In this document: positions 1 to 8,959 of the stretch, in pieces
Position numbering within the stretch: the stretch's first letter is position 1
How the letters are laid out: every line of letters starts with the position of its first letter
Assembly: GCF_041814905.1 (NCBI RefSeq)
Contig: NZ_JBGXYA010000066.1
Span: 1-45,340 of the forward strand
Direction: 5' to 3'
From: Glaesserella sp041814905
GTDB taxonomy: Bacteria; Pseudomonadota; Gammaproteobacteria; Enterobacterales; Pasteurellaceae
Length of the DNA: 45,340 bases
Notes under the pieces: generated by a model
Databases searched by the model: none
The model's input: the letters and a program-made list of their open reading frames with translations, nothing else
Told to the model about the DNA's origin: nothing
Program-made: the position numbers and the translations under genes

Positions 1-1
1 A

Positions 2-817
2 CGTTTGGATGACGGACTGTTCCGCGGAGAAAGCGAAGACCTCGGTTTTCCGCAAGTGTTCGGAGGACAGGTTGTTTCGCAAGCATTGGCGGCGGCAATG
101 CAAGTCGTGGATGTAGAACGTGATTTACATTCTTGCCATGCTTATTTTTTAAGAGCCGGTGATGCAGCCTATCCGATTATTTATGAAACGGAAATTTTAC
201 GTGAAGGTAAAAGCTTTACTGCGGTTTGCGTGAATGCTAAACAACATAATGAGATTATTTGCCGAGTGATGACCTCTTTTCATGTTAGAGAAAAGGGTTT
301 TGAGCATCAATCCGCCGCTAAAGATGTCGGTGAACCGGAGAGCTTTTATTCCGAAAATGAATTGATTCATTCTGTGGCTTTAATGCTGCCTTCTCCGCTA
401 AGAGAAAAATTTCAAGCCGAACGTCCGTTTGATGTCAGAATTAAATATCCGAATGATCCGTTTAATGGCCATCAATTACCGCCGGAGCAACATTTGTGGA
501 CAAAAACGAATGGTATAGCGCCAAAGGATCGTCGTATTCAACAATGCTTACTTGCTTATTTTTCGGATTTCCATTGTATTTTGACAATGTTACATCCGCA
601 TTCTCGTGGTTTTATGCAACAAAATGTAAAGATTGCAACGGTTGATCATGCCATTTGGTTTCATCGTGATTTTGATTTTAATGATTGGTTATTGTTCAAT
701 TTAGAAAGTACCAACGCTTACGGTTCAAGGGGATTAACACACGGGCAGGTTTTTGATCGATCAGGAAATTTACTCATTTCTTATCAACAAGAAGGATTAA
801 TAAGAGACTTGGTGTAA
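2..817 (+). CDS. tesB: Acyl-CoA thioesterase II (5' end cut by window)
   Basis: Hydrolyses acyl-CoA thioesters to free fatty acid and CoA in the cytoplasm. The reading frame is open to the window edge. The TTG at base 5 is an internal Leu codon (Arg-Leu-Asp-Asp-Gly-Leu-Phe-Arg-Gly), not a start. By comparison with the usual length of about 286 residues, only some 15 N-terminal residues are missing. Family hallmarks are visible: GLFRGESEDLG and QVFGGQVV near the start, the SDFHCILTML segment carrying the catalytic-type Asp, and ESTNAYGSRG plus QQEGLIR near the end, which match the regions of the other active-site residues in E. coli TesB. The double hotdog layout is complete apart from the missing N-terminus. 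It is followed by a 265-base gap before cmoB. Confidence 0.93.
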   Translation, partial: RLDDGLFRGESEDLGFPQVFGGQVVSQALAAAMQVVDVERDLHSCHAYFLRAGDAAYPIIYETEILREGKSFTAVCVNAKQHNEIICRVMTSFHVREKGFEHQSAAKDVGEPESFYSENELIHSVALMLPSPLREKFQAERPFDVRIKYPNDPFNGHQLPPEQHLWTKTNGIAPKDRRIQQCLLAYFSDFHCILTMLHPHSRGFMQQNVKIATVDHAIWFHRDFDFNDWLLFNLESTNAYGSRGLTHGQVFDRSGNLLISYQQEGLIRDLV

Positions 818-864
818 AATTTCATCAAATAGATAAATTAAAGTAAAATAATTACAAGTTTAGC

Positions 865-893
865 TTGACCGGTAGCTGACTTTTGTTTACATT
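865..893 (+). promoter_or_regulatory. Sigma-70-type promoter in the tesB-cmoB gap
   Basis: TTGACC (865-870) and TACATT (888-893) are separated by exactly 17 bases. This is a good vegetative promoter, with predicted transcription start near base 900. It lies 180 bases upstream of cmoB, and a strong hairpin terminator intervenes at 984-1014. It therefore appears to drive a short transcript rather than, or in addition to, cmoB. Confidence 0.5.
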
Positions 894-899
894 AACGCC

Positions 900-1012
900 T
901 GTTTTAACTCAGTACCAAATACCGAGGATGAAACAGTCGTACAATAAAGAAAATTTTATTCATTCATTAATCAATATTATGATAGACCAAACAGGATGTT
1001 TGGTCTTTTTTT
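900..1012 (+). ncRNA. Putative small RNA, unrecognised
   Basis: A unit of about 110 bases bounded by a 17-base-spaced sigma-70 promoter and a 10-bp hairpin with a T-run. No convincing reading frame lies inside it. The only ATG with a nearby GAGG (base 927) has the GAGG touching the start codon, too close for normal initiation. I do not recognise the sequence as a known sRNA family. It could equally be an attenuated leader of cmoB. Expression is an inference. Confidence 0.35.
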
Positions 1013-1014
1013 AT
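984..1014 (+). terminator. Rho-independent terminator
   Basis: Ten-base-pair stem (984-993 with 997-1006) closed by a three-base loop, followed by a run of T. It lies between the promoter at 865-893 and cmoB. Confidence 0.7.
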
Positions 1015-1082
1015 CTTTTTGCCGATCATCGAAAATTCCTTTACAATTTCCTCTCGATTTTCTTTTTTATTTTTAACAAACT

Positions 1083-2048
1083 ATGATTGATTTCCGTCCT
1101 TTTTATCAACAAATCGCTACCGGTCCGCTTTCTGCGTGGTTGGAAACTTTACCGTTACAATTAAAACAGTGGGAAAAACAAGCTCACGGGGACTATGCCA
1201 AGTGGGCAAAAGTCGTCGATTTTTTACCGAATGTACCGGCTCAAATCAATTTAGCCGACAAAGTGGAATCTTGTTTAATGGCGCCGCTAAGTGCCGGTGA
1301 AACGCAACGTTTGGTTTATCACCTCAAGCAATTAATGCCGTGGCGTAAAGGTCCGTATCATTTGCATGGTGTACATATTGATTGCGAGTGGCGTTCCGAT
1401 TTTAAGTGGGATCGTGTATTACCGCATTTATCGCCGTTAAAAGATCGTGTAATTTTGGATGTCGGTTGCGGGAGCGGTTATCACATGTGGCGAATGGTGG
1501 GAGAAGGTGCAAAATTGGTGGTGGGGATTGACCCGACCGAGCTTTTTTTATGTCAGTTTGAGGCGGTTAGAAAGTTGCTGAATAATGATCGTCGAGCTCA
1601 TCTTATTCCGCTGGGGATTGAGCAGATGCAACCGTTACACGCTTTTGACACAGTATTTTCAATGGGCGTACTGTATCACCGTAAATCACCGTTGGATCAC
1701 CTTTCACAACTGAAAAATCAGCTGGTAAAAGGCGGAGAACTGGTGCTTGAAACTTTAGTGATTGATGGCGATATTCATGACGTACTTGTGCCGGCGGATC
1801 GTTATGCCAAAATGAAGAACGTGTATTTTATTCCGTCTGTCGCAGCATTAGTGAACTGGCTTGAAAAAGTCGGCTTTAAAAACATTCGCTGCGTGGATCA
1901 AGCCGTAACAAGCCTTGAAGAGCAGCGTAAAACCGAATGGTTGGAAAATGAGTCGTTAATTGATTTTCTCGATCCGCAAGATCACCAAAAAACCGTCGAA
2001 GGATATCCTGCACCGAAACGGGCGGTCATCATTGCAAATAATCCATAA
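1083..2048 (+). CDS. cmoB: tRNA U34 carboxymethyltransferase
   Basis: Transfers a carboxymethyl group from carboxy-SAM to 5-hydroxyuridine at wobble position 34 of tRNAs, giving cmo5U. The length of 321 residues matches the family (about 323). The start MIDFRPFYQ aligns with the conserved family N-terminus, fixing the ATG although no strong Shine-Dalgarno is seen. The class I methyltransferase motif I is clear (ILDVGCGSGYHMWRM, residues about 120-134), followed by VGIDPTELF and the MGVLYHRKSPLDHL segment typical of CmoB. The partner CmoA, which makes carboxy-SAM, is not in this window. A hairpin built from paired uptake signals follows directly and separates it from the convergent gene. Confidence 0.95.
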   Translation: MIDFRPFYQQIATGPLSAWLETLPLQLKQWEKQAHGDYAKWAKVVDFLPNVPAQINLADKVESCLMAPLSAGETQRLVYHLKQLMPWRKGPYHLHGVHIDCEWRSDFKWDRVLPHLSPLKDRVILDVGCGSGYHMWRMVGEGAKLVVGIDPTELFLCQFEAVRKLLNNDRRAHLIPLGIEQMQPLHAFDTVFSMGVLYHRKSPLDHLSQLKNQLVKGGELVLETLVIDGDIHDVLVPADRYAKMKNVYFIPSVAALVNWLEKVGFKNIRCVDQAVTSLEEQRKTEWLENESLIDFLDPQDHQKTVEGYPAPKRAVIIANNP

Positions 2049-2088
2049 AAACAGACCGCTTGTAACGAGAAATACAAGCGGTCTGTTT
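2049..2088. terminator. Bidirectional terminator made of inverted uptake signals
   Basis: A perfect 16-base inverted repeat (2049-2064 with 2073-2088) containing GACCGCTTGT and ACAAGCGGTC, the Apl-type DNA uptake signal in both orientations, with an A-run and a T-run on the flanks. It lies between convergent cmoB and the glutamine amidotransferase gene, so it probably ends both transcripts. Confidence 0.75.
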
Positions 2089-2106
2089 CACTTAGAATTT
2101 TACAAA

Positions 2107-2907
2107 TTAAACATGCGGTTTACATTCAGGTAATGAGCCTTCCACTTCAAACAGCACATCGCCGTCTTTAAAGAAAACATAGCCACCGTTTTTCATTTTT
2201 GTCCATTTCTCATTTTTCGTTAAAGGCTGTGTAGTAATGATGGTTACTTTGTCGGATTCTTGTGTATATTCACGGAAATCAATCATCACATCATCATCGC
2301 GCAGCGCTGTGCCGAAAGGGGCTTTACGGCATACGTAATAAAGGTTGGTCGAGCAACGCGCAATCATCCAATGCCCGTTGGATAAAATAAAATTAAATAC
2401 ACCATGTGTAGCTATTTCACTGGTAATATCTATCACGGCATCAAAAATCTCTTTTTCAGACGGTTTTTTTGAGAAGCGTTTTTTTAAGCCTGCCGCAATA
2501 CAACAAAATGCGGCTTCGGAATCCGTTGTGCCAATCGGTTGATAGTGATTGTTGGGACAAACCGTGATGTTTTCAACGGTGCCGTTATGCGCAAATACCC
2601 AGTTTTCCCCCCAAATTTCACGGATGAAAGGATGAGTGTTTTCTAAATTGATATCGCCTCGGGTCGCTTTTCGGATATGGGCGATGACGTTATAAGATTT
2701 AATTCGGTATTGGTTGACGAGATCCGCCATCGGCGACGAGGCGCCCGGGCGGTTATCCCGAAAAATTCTGACACCTTTTCCTTCAAAAAAAGCAATACCG
2801 AATCCGTCGGTATGGTGATCGGTTAAGCCTGCCCGCCGTCGAAAACCTTCAAAAGAAAAGGTAATATCCGTTGGCGTATTACAATTCATTCCTAATAATT
2901 GACACAT
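2107..2907 (-). CDS. Class II glutamine amidotransferase, YafJ-like
   Basis: Predicted Ntn-type glutaminase of the YafJ/EgtC-like family. The protein starts MCQLLGMNCN, so removal of Met exposes the catalytic N-terminal Cys. The conserved segments HTDGFGIAFF, NVIAHIRKATRG, NTHPF, WVFAHNGTVEN and GTTDSEAAFC are all present. At 266 residues it is close to the usual length (about 255). No second synthetase domain is present, so the acceptor substrate is unknown. The start has AAGAAG upstream. It lies downstream of znuB in the same direction, but a hairpin lies between them, so co-transcription is doubtful. Confidence 0.88.
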   Translation of the reverse strand: MCQLLGMNCNTPTDITFSFEGFRRRAGLTDHHTDGFGIAFFEGKGVRIFRDNRPGASSPMADLVNQYRIKSYNVIAHIRKATRGDINLENTHPFIREIWGENWVFAHNGTVENITVCPNNHYQPIGTTDSEAAFCCIAAGLKKRFSKKPSEKEIFDAVIDITSEIATHGVFNFILSNGHWMIARCSTNLYYVCRKAPFGTALRDDDVMIDFREYTQESDKVTIITTQPLTKNEKWTKMKNGGYVFFKDGDVLFEVEGSLPECKPHV

Positions 2908-2949
2908 AATTTACTTCTTTTTTATTTCGTTCATTTTTTACATAACCAC

Positions 2950-2974
2950 CCGCTTGTAAATGTATTACAAGCGG
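2950..2974. repeat. Inverted uptake-signal pair (hairpin)
   Basis: CCGCTTGTAA (2950-2959) and TTACAAGCGG (2965-2974) form a 10-bp stem with a five-base loop between znuB and the amidotransferase gene. There is no T-run in the direction of znuB transcription, so termination is uncertain. Confidence 0.55.
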
Positions 2975-3032
2975 TGTGATTTAAACGAAAATTGACAAAA
3001 ATTTCAATAGATGAAATTAAATTTTATTGATC

Positions 3033-3818
3033 TTAATTATATTCTTTTTTGCATAACGAAATTAAAAAGAGCAATCCGGCGCAAACAACGACGGAAGGAC
3101 CTGCCGGAGTATCTTTAAACGCGGAGAAAATGAGTCCGCCGGTTACAGAAAGAATGCTGAATAAAATCGCATAACCCACCATGGTTTCCGGTGTTTTGGC
3201 AAAGCGTCTTGCCGTGGCGGACGGAATAATCAGTAGAGAAGTGATAATTAAGGCACCGACAAATTTCATACTTAATGCAATGGTGAGAGCCGTTAGCACC
3301 ATGAGTAATAAACGTAGCCTTGCTACATTTAGCCCTTCAATTTGTGCAAGTTCAGGGCTAACAGTGATTGAAATCAGTTTTTTCCAAAAATAGCCAAGAA
3401 TAGTTGCAATACAAATCACGCCAATTGTAATAAACAGAACATCGTTATAACCGATCGCAAGCAAATCACCGAACAGATAAGAAACCAGATCAACACGGAC
3501 ATTATCCAGTAGACTGATAGTCATTACACCGAGAGAAAGGGTGCAATGAGCAATAATGCCTAAAATGGTGTCGACAGAGTGGTTGGAGTGACTTTCCAAC
3601 CAAACTAAACCTAAAGCGAGCAATACGGTCATCAGAATGACGGAAATATAAGGATCGATTTGTAGAAAAATACCTAAGGCGACGCCGAGTAATGCGGAAT
3701 GAGCTAATGTATCGCCAAAATAGGCCATTTTTCGCCACACAACGAAAGCACCGAGCGGAGCAGTGATAAACGTAAGAAGACATCCTGCAAGCCAAGCAGG
3801 AAATAAAATTTCAAACAT
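3033..3818 (-). CDS. znuB: High-affinity zinc ABC transporter, permease
   Basis: Inner-membrane channel of the ZnuABC zinc importer, an ABC-3 family permease with about 7-8 hydrophobic segments. MFEILFPAWLAGCLL aligns with the known ZnuB N-terminus and AFVVWRKMAYFGDTLAHSALLG is the conserved loop. I place the start at the ATG at 3818 because it has AGAGG four bases upstream; a longer frame would begin at a TTG at 3863 with no such support. Length is 261 residues, as expected. It follows znuC at 45 bases, surely one operon. No znuA is present here; in some Pasteurellaceae the binding protein is encoded elsewhere. Confidence 0.93.
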   Translation of the reverse strand: MFEILFPAWLAGCLLTFITAPLGAFVVWRKMAYFGDTLAHSALLGVALGIFLQIDPYISVILMTVLLALGLVWLESHSNHSVDTILGIIAHCTLSLGVMTISLLDNVRVDLVSYLFGDLLAIGYNDVLFITIGVICIATILGYFWKKLISITVSPELAQIEGLNVARLRLLLMVLTALTIALSMKFVGALIITSLLIIPSATARRFAKTPETMVGYAILFSILSVTGGLIFSAFKDTPAGPSVVVCAGLLFLISLCKKEYN

Positions 3819-3863
3819 AAAGCCTCTGAACTGTAGAAAATGTATTATCGTTTTTGGGCGCAA

Positions 3864-4658
3864 TTAATGTCGACAATTTTGCCCACCACATACATCACCG
3901 TGCAGATCGTGGTGGTGATTATGGTGGTGAGAATAAAATGCCACGTTTTTAGCGAATTGGTCACCAAACAGGTGAATAAAGCTCGGATCGTTAGAAACGA
4001 CTTCCGGTGTACCGGCGCAACAAATATGGCGATTGATACAAAGTACTTCATCGGTATTTGCCATCACGATATTTAAATCATGAGAAACCATCAAAATAGA
4101 ACAATTTAACCATAAGCGAGTTTTATTTAATAGTTGATAGAGTTCCGATTGCCCTGTAATATCCACGCCTTGCATCGGTTCATCCAAAACCAGTAATTGT
4201 GGCTTATCTAAAATAGCTCGAGCCAAAAGAACGCGTTGTTGTTCACCTCCGGACAGTTTTTGCACACTGTTTTGTGCAAGGTGGGAGATTGAAAGCAGAT
4301 TGAGTGTTTCTTCAATCGAGGATTTGGTTACATTCGGTTTTAATGATAAGAATTTTTGTACCGTAATTGGAATTGAATGATCAAGATGCAGTTTCTGCGG
4401 TACGTAGCCGATTTTCAACCCGTTTTGATAACTCACTTTGCCTTTGGACGGTGTTAACAGTTTGAGTAACACTTTCAACAGGGTTGACTTTCCGCCACCA
4501 TTCGGACCGACAATAGTGGTAATGGATCGCGGATAAATATGTAGATTGATGTTATGTAAGGCTTTTAATTCGCCAAACTCAACATCAATATTTTCCAATG
4601 TCACAAGCGGAATCGACTTAGACATAGGTAAAATAGAATTAATTTGCTTGATTTGCAT
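3864..4658 (-). CDS. znuC: Zinc ABC transporter, ATP-binding protein
   Basis: ATPase of the ZnuABC importer. Walker A is GPNGGGKST (residues about 53-61), the ABC signature is LSGGEQQR, Walker B is LLVLDEP, and the switch His follows in MVSHDLN. The C-terminal tail is His- and Cys-rich (HHHNHHH, then GGQNCRH), fitting a zinc-linked protein, perhaps as a metal sensor. The chosen ATG at 4658 gives 264 residues. An internal ATG at 4625 (MSKSIPLV) is also possible, and neither has a clear ribosome site. It is divergent from the M23 peptidase gene. I looked for a Zur box between them and saw no convincing one. Confidence 0.94.
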   Translation of the reverse strand: MQIKQINSILPMSKSIPLVTLENIDVEFGELKALHNINLHIYPRSITTIVGPNGGGKSTLLKVLLKLLTPSKGKVSYQNGLKIGYVPQKLHLDHSIPITVQKFLSLKPNVTKSSIEETLNLLSISHLAQNSVQKLSGGEQQRVLLARAILDKPQLLVLDEPMQGVDITGQSELYQLLNKTRLWLNCSILMVSHDLNIVMANTDEVLCINRHICCAGTPEVVSNDPSFIHLFGDQFAKNVAFYSHHHNHHHDLHGDVCGGQNCRH

Positions 4659-4807
4659 AGCACTAAAAAATTTATGGATATAATAACCGTTTAAAAGTAG
4701 CGGATTTTTCCAGATTTGACAAGAAATGTCTCGGGAATTTTTTGGATTAGTGAATGTCTATGGGGAATCATTAAAATAATTATTACGAAAGAAATTAGGA
4801 CACTATT

Positions 4808-6418
4808 TTGCAACACGTTATTTTTGCAAGAGATCGAAGAAGAAAGAAGAATCGCGTTAAAGCCTTTATCTTTTTAATGGCGTTATTTTCTATTCTGATC
4901 GGGATTATACTCGCATTACAGCATCAAAAGTCTGTTGTTTCTTCTCGTGAAACAGAGTTGACCTTTCAGTTTAGCCAAGATGATATAGATGTTTTAGACA
5001 ATGTTGCGATATTGGTACAAGACATCGCAATTAAAGTTCCAAATAAACAAACAGAAAGCCAAGAATCAATTTCATCGGAACCAACAACAGAAGCAACGGA
5101 ATCCGTCGCATTGGAAATAAATCAAGCCGTTAAGTCCGTAATACATGAAGAGCTCACTTATCTAGATATTGATTTTACTGAACCTGAAGAACATCAAACG
5201 TCGACGGAAGTCGATGAAAATGCAACTTCTTATGAGGACGAATTGACGGATAAGGATGATGAAGTCGAAGTGCCTGAAAGCATTACTGTGGTCGAAGGAT
5301 TGTCACAGGAAGCGGAAAACATTTTAGAAGACTTTTTGGATATTGCTGATCAAGCTATTCGTATCCAAAATCAATTCAGCTATACGGTGACTCGTGGAGA
5401 TAAACTAAAAGATGTGCTTGAACAATCCGGTTTAGGTCCTGCTACGGCGAGAGCTTTGGAGAAAAAGTTTCCTCAATTAACAAGCTTACAGCCGGGACAG
5501 CAGTTCTATTGGATCTTGGATAAAGACGGTGAGCTGGAATATATGAACTGGCTCATATCCGAAAAAGAAGAGAAAATTTTTGAGCGTAAAGCTAAAAATC
5601 AGTTTTCGGTACAAACGATCCAGAAAAAAGGGATTTGGAAGCAAGATGTGATTAAAGGTACGTTAACTAGCGATTTAAGCTCCAGTTTAAAGTCGGTAGG
5701 GCTTTCTCAACGTCAAATCAATCAATTGGTTAGTGGTTTGCAGTGGCAAATCGCAACGAATAAATTGAAAAAAGGCGATAAATTTGCCATTTTGGTAAAA
5801 CGAGAATATATCAACGGTAAAGTTACCGATTTAGGTAATGTCGAAGCTATTCACATTATTAGTAGCAGGAAGAGTTATTATGCAATTCAAGCGGAGAACG
5901 GACGTTACTATAACCGTCATGGTGAAACTTTAGGAAAAGGATTCGCCCGCTATCCGTTGCAATTTACACCAAGAACATCGTCGCCGTTTAATCCGCGTCG
6001 TTTACATCCGGTAACTCGCAGAATTGCGCCGCATAAAGGGGTGGATTTTGCGATCCCGACAGGCACCCCGATTATTGCACCGGCGGACGGTGTGGTCGAG
6101 CATGTCGCTTATCAGGCAAATGGTGCCGGACGTTATATTAAAGTCCGCCACGGTAGCCAATATACGACGGTATATATGCACTTAAGTCGTTCCTTGGTGA
6201 AAGTCGGACAACATGTTAAAAAAGGGGAACGTATCGCGTTATCCGGTAATACGGGGCGTTCAACCGGTGCGCATTTGCATTATGAATTTCATATTAACGG
6301 ACATCCGGTAAATCCGATGACGGTCAAACTACCGGGTACGGGTTCAAGTATGCCGGATAAAGAACGTAAGGCATTCTTAATTAAAGCAAAATATGTAGAA
6401 GCAAAACTTAAACTTTAA
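4808..6418 (+). CDS. mepM: M23 metallopeptidase, MepM/YebA-like murein endopeptidase
   Basis: Predicted envelope DD-endopeptidase that cuts peptidoglycan cross-links during growth. Residues about 19-38 form a membrane anchor or uncleaved signal. Residues 40-190 are acidic and low complexity. An OapA/LysM-like domain follows (FSYTVTRGDKLKDVLEQSG). The C-terminal third is the LytM domain with intact zinc and catalytic motifs: HKGVDF (HxxxD), YMHLS and HLHYE. At 536 residues it is longer than E. coli MepM (440) because of the acidic insert. The start is a TTG with AGGA seven bases upstream. It lies beside znuCB as yebA does in enterobacteria. Confidence 0.9.
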   Translation: MQHVIFARDRRRKKNRVKAFIFLMALFSILIGIILALQHQKSVVSSRETELTFQFSQDDIDVLDNVAILVQDIAIKVPNKQTESQESISSEPTTEATESVALEINQAVKSVIHEELTYLDIDFTEPEEHQTSTEVDENATSYEDELTDKDDEVEVPESITVVEGLSQEAENILEDFLDIADQAIRIQNQFSYTVTRGDKLKDVLEQSGLGPATARALEKKFPQLTSLQPGQQFYWILDKDGELEYMNWLISEKEEKIFERKAKNQFSVQTIQKKGIWKQDVIKGTLTSDLSSSLKSVGLSQRQINQLVSGLQWQIATNKLKKGDKFAILVKREYINGKVTDLGNVEAIHIISSRKSYYAIQAENGRYYNRHGETLGKGFARYPLQFTPRTSSPFNPRRLHPVTRRIAPHKGVDFAIPTGTPIIAPADGVVEHVAYQANGAGRYIKVRHGSQYTTVYMHLSRSLVKVGQHVKKGERIALSGNTGRSTGAHLHYEFHINGHPVNPMTVKLPGTGSSMPDKERKAFLIKAKYVEAKLKL

Positions 6419-6443
6419 GTGTGATTAAAAAGGAATCTTAACT

Positions 6444-7130
6444 ATGTTAAAAACAAGCGCATTGCTAGTAGGGTTAGCTACTTTGGCTACCCATGCATTT
6501 GCAAACGATACCGCATTGCAGAAACAGTTGGAAAAAATCGGCGCAACAAACGTCAAAATTACAGATTCGGTATTGCCCGGTTTCAAAACAGCGATTTCCG
6601 ATCAAGGCGTGGTTCAAATCAGTGAGAATGGACGTTATGTGATTCAAGGGAATATTTTTGAGATCAAAGACGATAAAGCCATTGATATCACTAATAAAGT
6701 GTTATTGGATGAATTGAATGCCCTAAAAGGTGAAATGATCGTTTATCCTGCTAAAAATGAACGCCATGTCGTGACCGTATTTATGGACATCACTTGTCAC
6801 TATTGCAATTTGTTACATAAAAAAATCAAAGAATATAATGAGTTAGGCATTACAGTACGTTATTTGGCTTTTCCTCGGACCGGTTTAAATACTCAAACGG
6901 CAAAACAAATGGAAGCAATTTGGACTGCACCTGACGGTGTGTACGCTTTAAATGAAGCGGAAAAAGGGAATTTACCGAAGGAACTCAAAACTCCAAATGT
7001 GGTAAAAAAACATTATGAATTAGGCATAAAATTCGGTGTAAACGGTACGCCAAGCCTTATTACGCAAGATGGCGATATGATTCCGGGATTTGTTGAACCG
7101 AAAGAATTACTCAGCATGTTGGATAAATAA
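6444..7130 (+). CDS. dsbC: Thiol:disulfide interchange protein DsbC
   Basis: Periplasmic disulfide isomerase, normally kept reduced by DsbD. A signal peptide ends near Ala20 (THAFA-ND). An N-terminal dimerisation region is followed by a thioredoxin-fold domain with active site CHYC (Cys118-Cys121) and the cis-Pro segment GTPSL. Apart from the active-site pair the protein has no Cys, so the second, structural disulfide of E. coli DsbC is absent. AAGGAA precedes the ATG. It begins 25 bases after the M23 peptidase gene, so they are probably co-transcribed. Confidence 0.92.
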   Translation: MLKTSALLVGLATLATHAFANDTALQKQLEKIGATNVKITDSVLPGFKTAISDQGVVQISENGRYVIQGNIFEIKDDKAIDITNKVLLDELNALKGEMIVYPAKNERHVVTVFMDITCHYCNLLHKKIKEYNELGITVRYLAFPRTGLNTQTAKQMEAIWTAPDGVYALNEAEKGNLPKELKTPNVVKKHYELGIKFGVNGTPSLITQDGDMIPGFVEPKELLSMLDK

Positions 7131-7150
7131 TTCGGCATTGGCTTGAGTTG

Positions 7151-7197
7151 ACAAGCGGTCAGAATTTGCAAATTTTTTGCAAAAACAGACCGCTTGT
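7151..7197. terminator. Inverted uptake-signal pair after dsbC
   Basis: ACAAGCGGTC (7151-7160) and GACCGCTTGT (7188-7197) can pair over a loop containing TTTGCAAA-type sequence, which is the extended part of the uptake signal. It sits between dsbC and recJ and likely acts as a terminator as well as an uptake site. Confidence 0.55.
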
Positions 7198-7243
7198 ATC
7201 CACTTATAATTTCTTACTTTCCGATTTTTATATAGCTAATTAC

Positions 7244-8959
7244 GTGAATAAACTAATTAAACGCAGACCTTTATTAACATCCGCTACATTATCTGACCAC
7301 CCTTTGCTTAACCGTATTTATCAGAGCAGAGGGGTTAATTCTCCGCAACAGTTGGAACTTACCTTACAAAGGCTCCATCATCCTAAATACTTAGCCAATA
7401 TTGAAAAAGCGATCACTTTATTAATAGAAAGCTACCATCAACAAGCCAACATTGTCGTTGTCGGAGATTTTGATGCGGATGGTGCCACTAGCACTGCGCT
7501 GGCTATTTTAGCTTTACGTCAATTTGGTTTTGAACACGTTGATTATTTGATTCCGGATCGATTCTCTCAAGGTTACGGATTAAGTGTCGATATTGCAGAA
7601 ATGGTGATTGGCAAAGGGGCAGATGTCGTATTGACTGTGGATAACGGCATTTCTTCGTTTGAGGGAATTACACGATTAAAATCGCAGGGTATTCGCGTGT
7701 TGGTCACAGACCACCATTTACCGGCAGACCAGCTACCGGATGCCGATGTGATTGTAAATCCGAATTTATCTGGTTGCGAGTTTCCGTCTAAGTCATTGGC
7801 CGGTGTCGGTGTGATTTTTTATGTTATGATGGCGTTGCGGGTAGCATTTCGTGAACGTAATCTCTTTCAGGGTAAAGAACCGAATATTGCTGAGTTATTG
7901 GATTTAGTCGCATTGGGCACCGTTGCTGATGTGGTTCCGCTTGATCACAATAACCGTATTTTGGTTAACCAAGGACTCAATCGTATTCGGTCAGGTTATT
8001 GTCGCCCGGGCATTCAGGCATTAATTGAAATTGCAAAAAGAGAGCGGAGTACACTGCAAGCGAGTGATCTCGGGTTTGCGATCGCACCGCGTTTGAATGC
8101 CGCAGGTCGATTGGAAAATATGTCACTGGGTGTGGAATTATTGATCTGTAATGAAATCGATTCAGCGCGCCAAATGGCGCTTGAGTTAGATTCGTTGAAT
8201 CAAACCCGGAAAGAGTTTGAACAAGAGATGAAAGCGGAAGCGTTGGCAATCTGCTCCAAATTACCGAAATTAATGCAACAAAATCAGGCTCACGGTATTG
8301 TGCTTTATCAACCGGATTGGCATCAAGGCGTTATCGGTATTCTTGCGTCACGAATAAAAGATCAATTTCATCGTCCTGTTATTGCGTTTGCACAAGAAAG
8401 TGAGGACAGTGAATATCTTAAAGGTTCCGCCCGTTCAATTAACGGTTTACATATGCGTGATGTATTAGAAAGAATTGATTCTTCTCACCCTGATTTAGTA
8501 GTTAAATTCGGTGGACATGCGATGGCGGCAGGTTTAACTATTCATCAAAATAATTTCCTTAAATTTCAAAAATTATTTGATGAAATAATTAATGAATTTA
8601 TCGAGCCGGAACAATTACAAGGTATTATTTATACTGATGGTGAGTTACAGGCAAATGAGTTTAGTTTGGAAACCGTAGAATTATTAAAACAAGCGGGACC
8701 TTGGGGACAGAATTTTGCCGAGCCGAGTTTTGAAGGGGAATTCCGTATTATTCAACAACGTTTGTTAGGCGGAAAGCATCTTAAAATGATGGTAGAGAAT
8801 AAGCAAGGTATGCTTTTAGACGCAATTTGTTTTAATGTAGATTTAAGAAAATATCCTGATTTATCTATCAAACAAGCGAGATTGGTCTATAAATTAGACA
8901 TAAATGAATTTAGGGGAAATCGCAATTTACAATTATTTATTGAACACATTTCCGCATAA
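7244..8959 (+). CDS. recJ: Single-stranded-DNA-specific exonuclease RecJ
   Basis: 5'-3' ssDNA exonuclease for recombinational and mismatch repair. DHH phosphoesterase motifs are clear: VVGDFDADGATSTAL, VTVDNGISS, VTDHHLP and SLAGVGVIF. The DHHA1 part carries VVKFGGHAMAAGLT. The open frame extends back to a TTG at 7148, but that stretch lies inside the uptake-signal hairpin. I prefer the GTG at 7244, which gives 571 residues against about 577 in E. coli and puts HPLLNRIYQSRGV at the expected place. The start remains the least certain part; the ribosome site is weak. Confidence 0.92.
   Translation: MNKLIKRRPLLTSATLSDHPLLNRIYQSRGVNSPQQLELTLQRLHHPKYLANIEKAITLLIESYHQQANIVVVGDFDADGATSTALAILALRQFGFEHVDYLIPDRFSQGYGLSVDIAEMVIGKGADVVLTVDNGISSFEGITRLKSQGIRVLVTDHHLPADQLPDADVIVNPNLSGCEFPSKSLAGVGVIFYVMMALRVAFRERNLFQGKEPNIAELLDLVALGTVADVVPLDHNNRILVNQGLNRIRSGYCRPGIQALIEIAKRERSTLQASDLGFAIAPRLNAAGRLENMSLGVELLICNEIDSARQMALELDSLNQTRKEFEQEMKAEALAICSKLPKLMQQNQAHGIVLYQPDWHQGVIGILASRIKDQFHRPVIAFAQESEDSEYLKGSARSINGLHMRDVLERIDSSHPDLVVKFGGHAMAAGLTIHQNNFLKFQKLFDEIINEFIEPEQLQGIIYTDGELQANEFSLETVELLKQAGPWGQNFAEPSFEGEFRIIQQRLLGGKHLKMMVENKQGMLLDAICFNVDLRKYPDLSIKQARLVYKLDINEFRGNRNLQLFIEHISA

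Noticed and set aside
883..1086. A 67-residue frame between tesB and cmoB
   Set aside because: It starts with TTG inside the promoter, spans the terminator hairpin, has low-complexity Phe-rich sequence, and overlaps the cmoB start. No ribosome site is correctly spaced.
4659..4807. Zur box between znuC and the M23 peptidase gene
   Set aside because: Expected from zinc regulation, but I could not find a convincing palindrome with the known consensus.
7148..7243. Extended N-terminus of RecJ from TTG 7148
   Set aside because: This stretch is the uptake-signal hairpin; homologues begin near the GTG at 7244.
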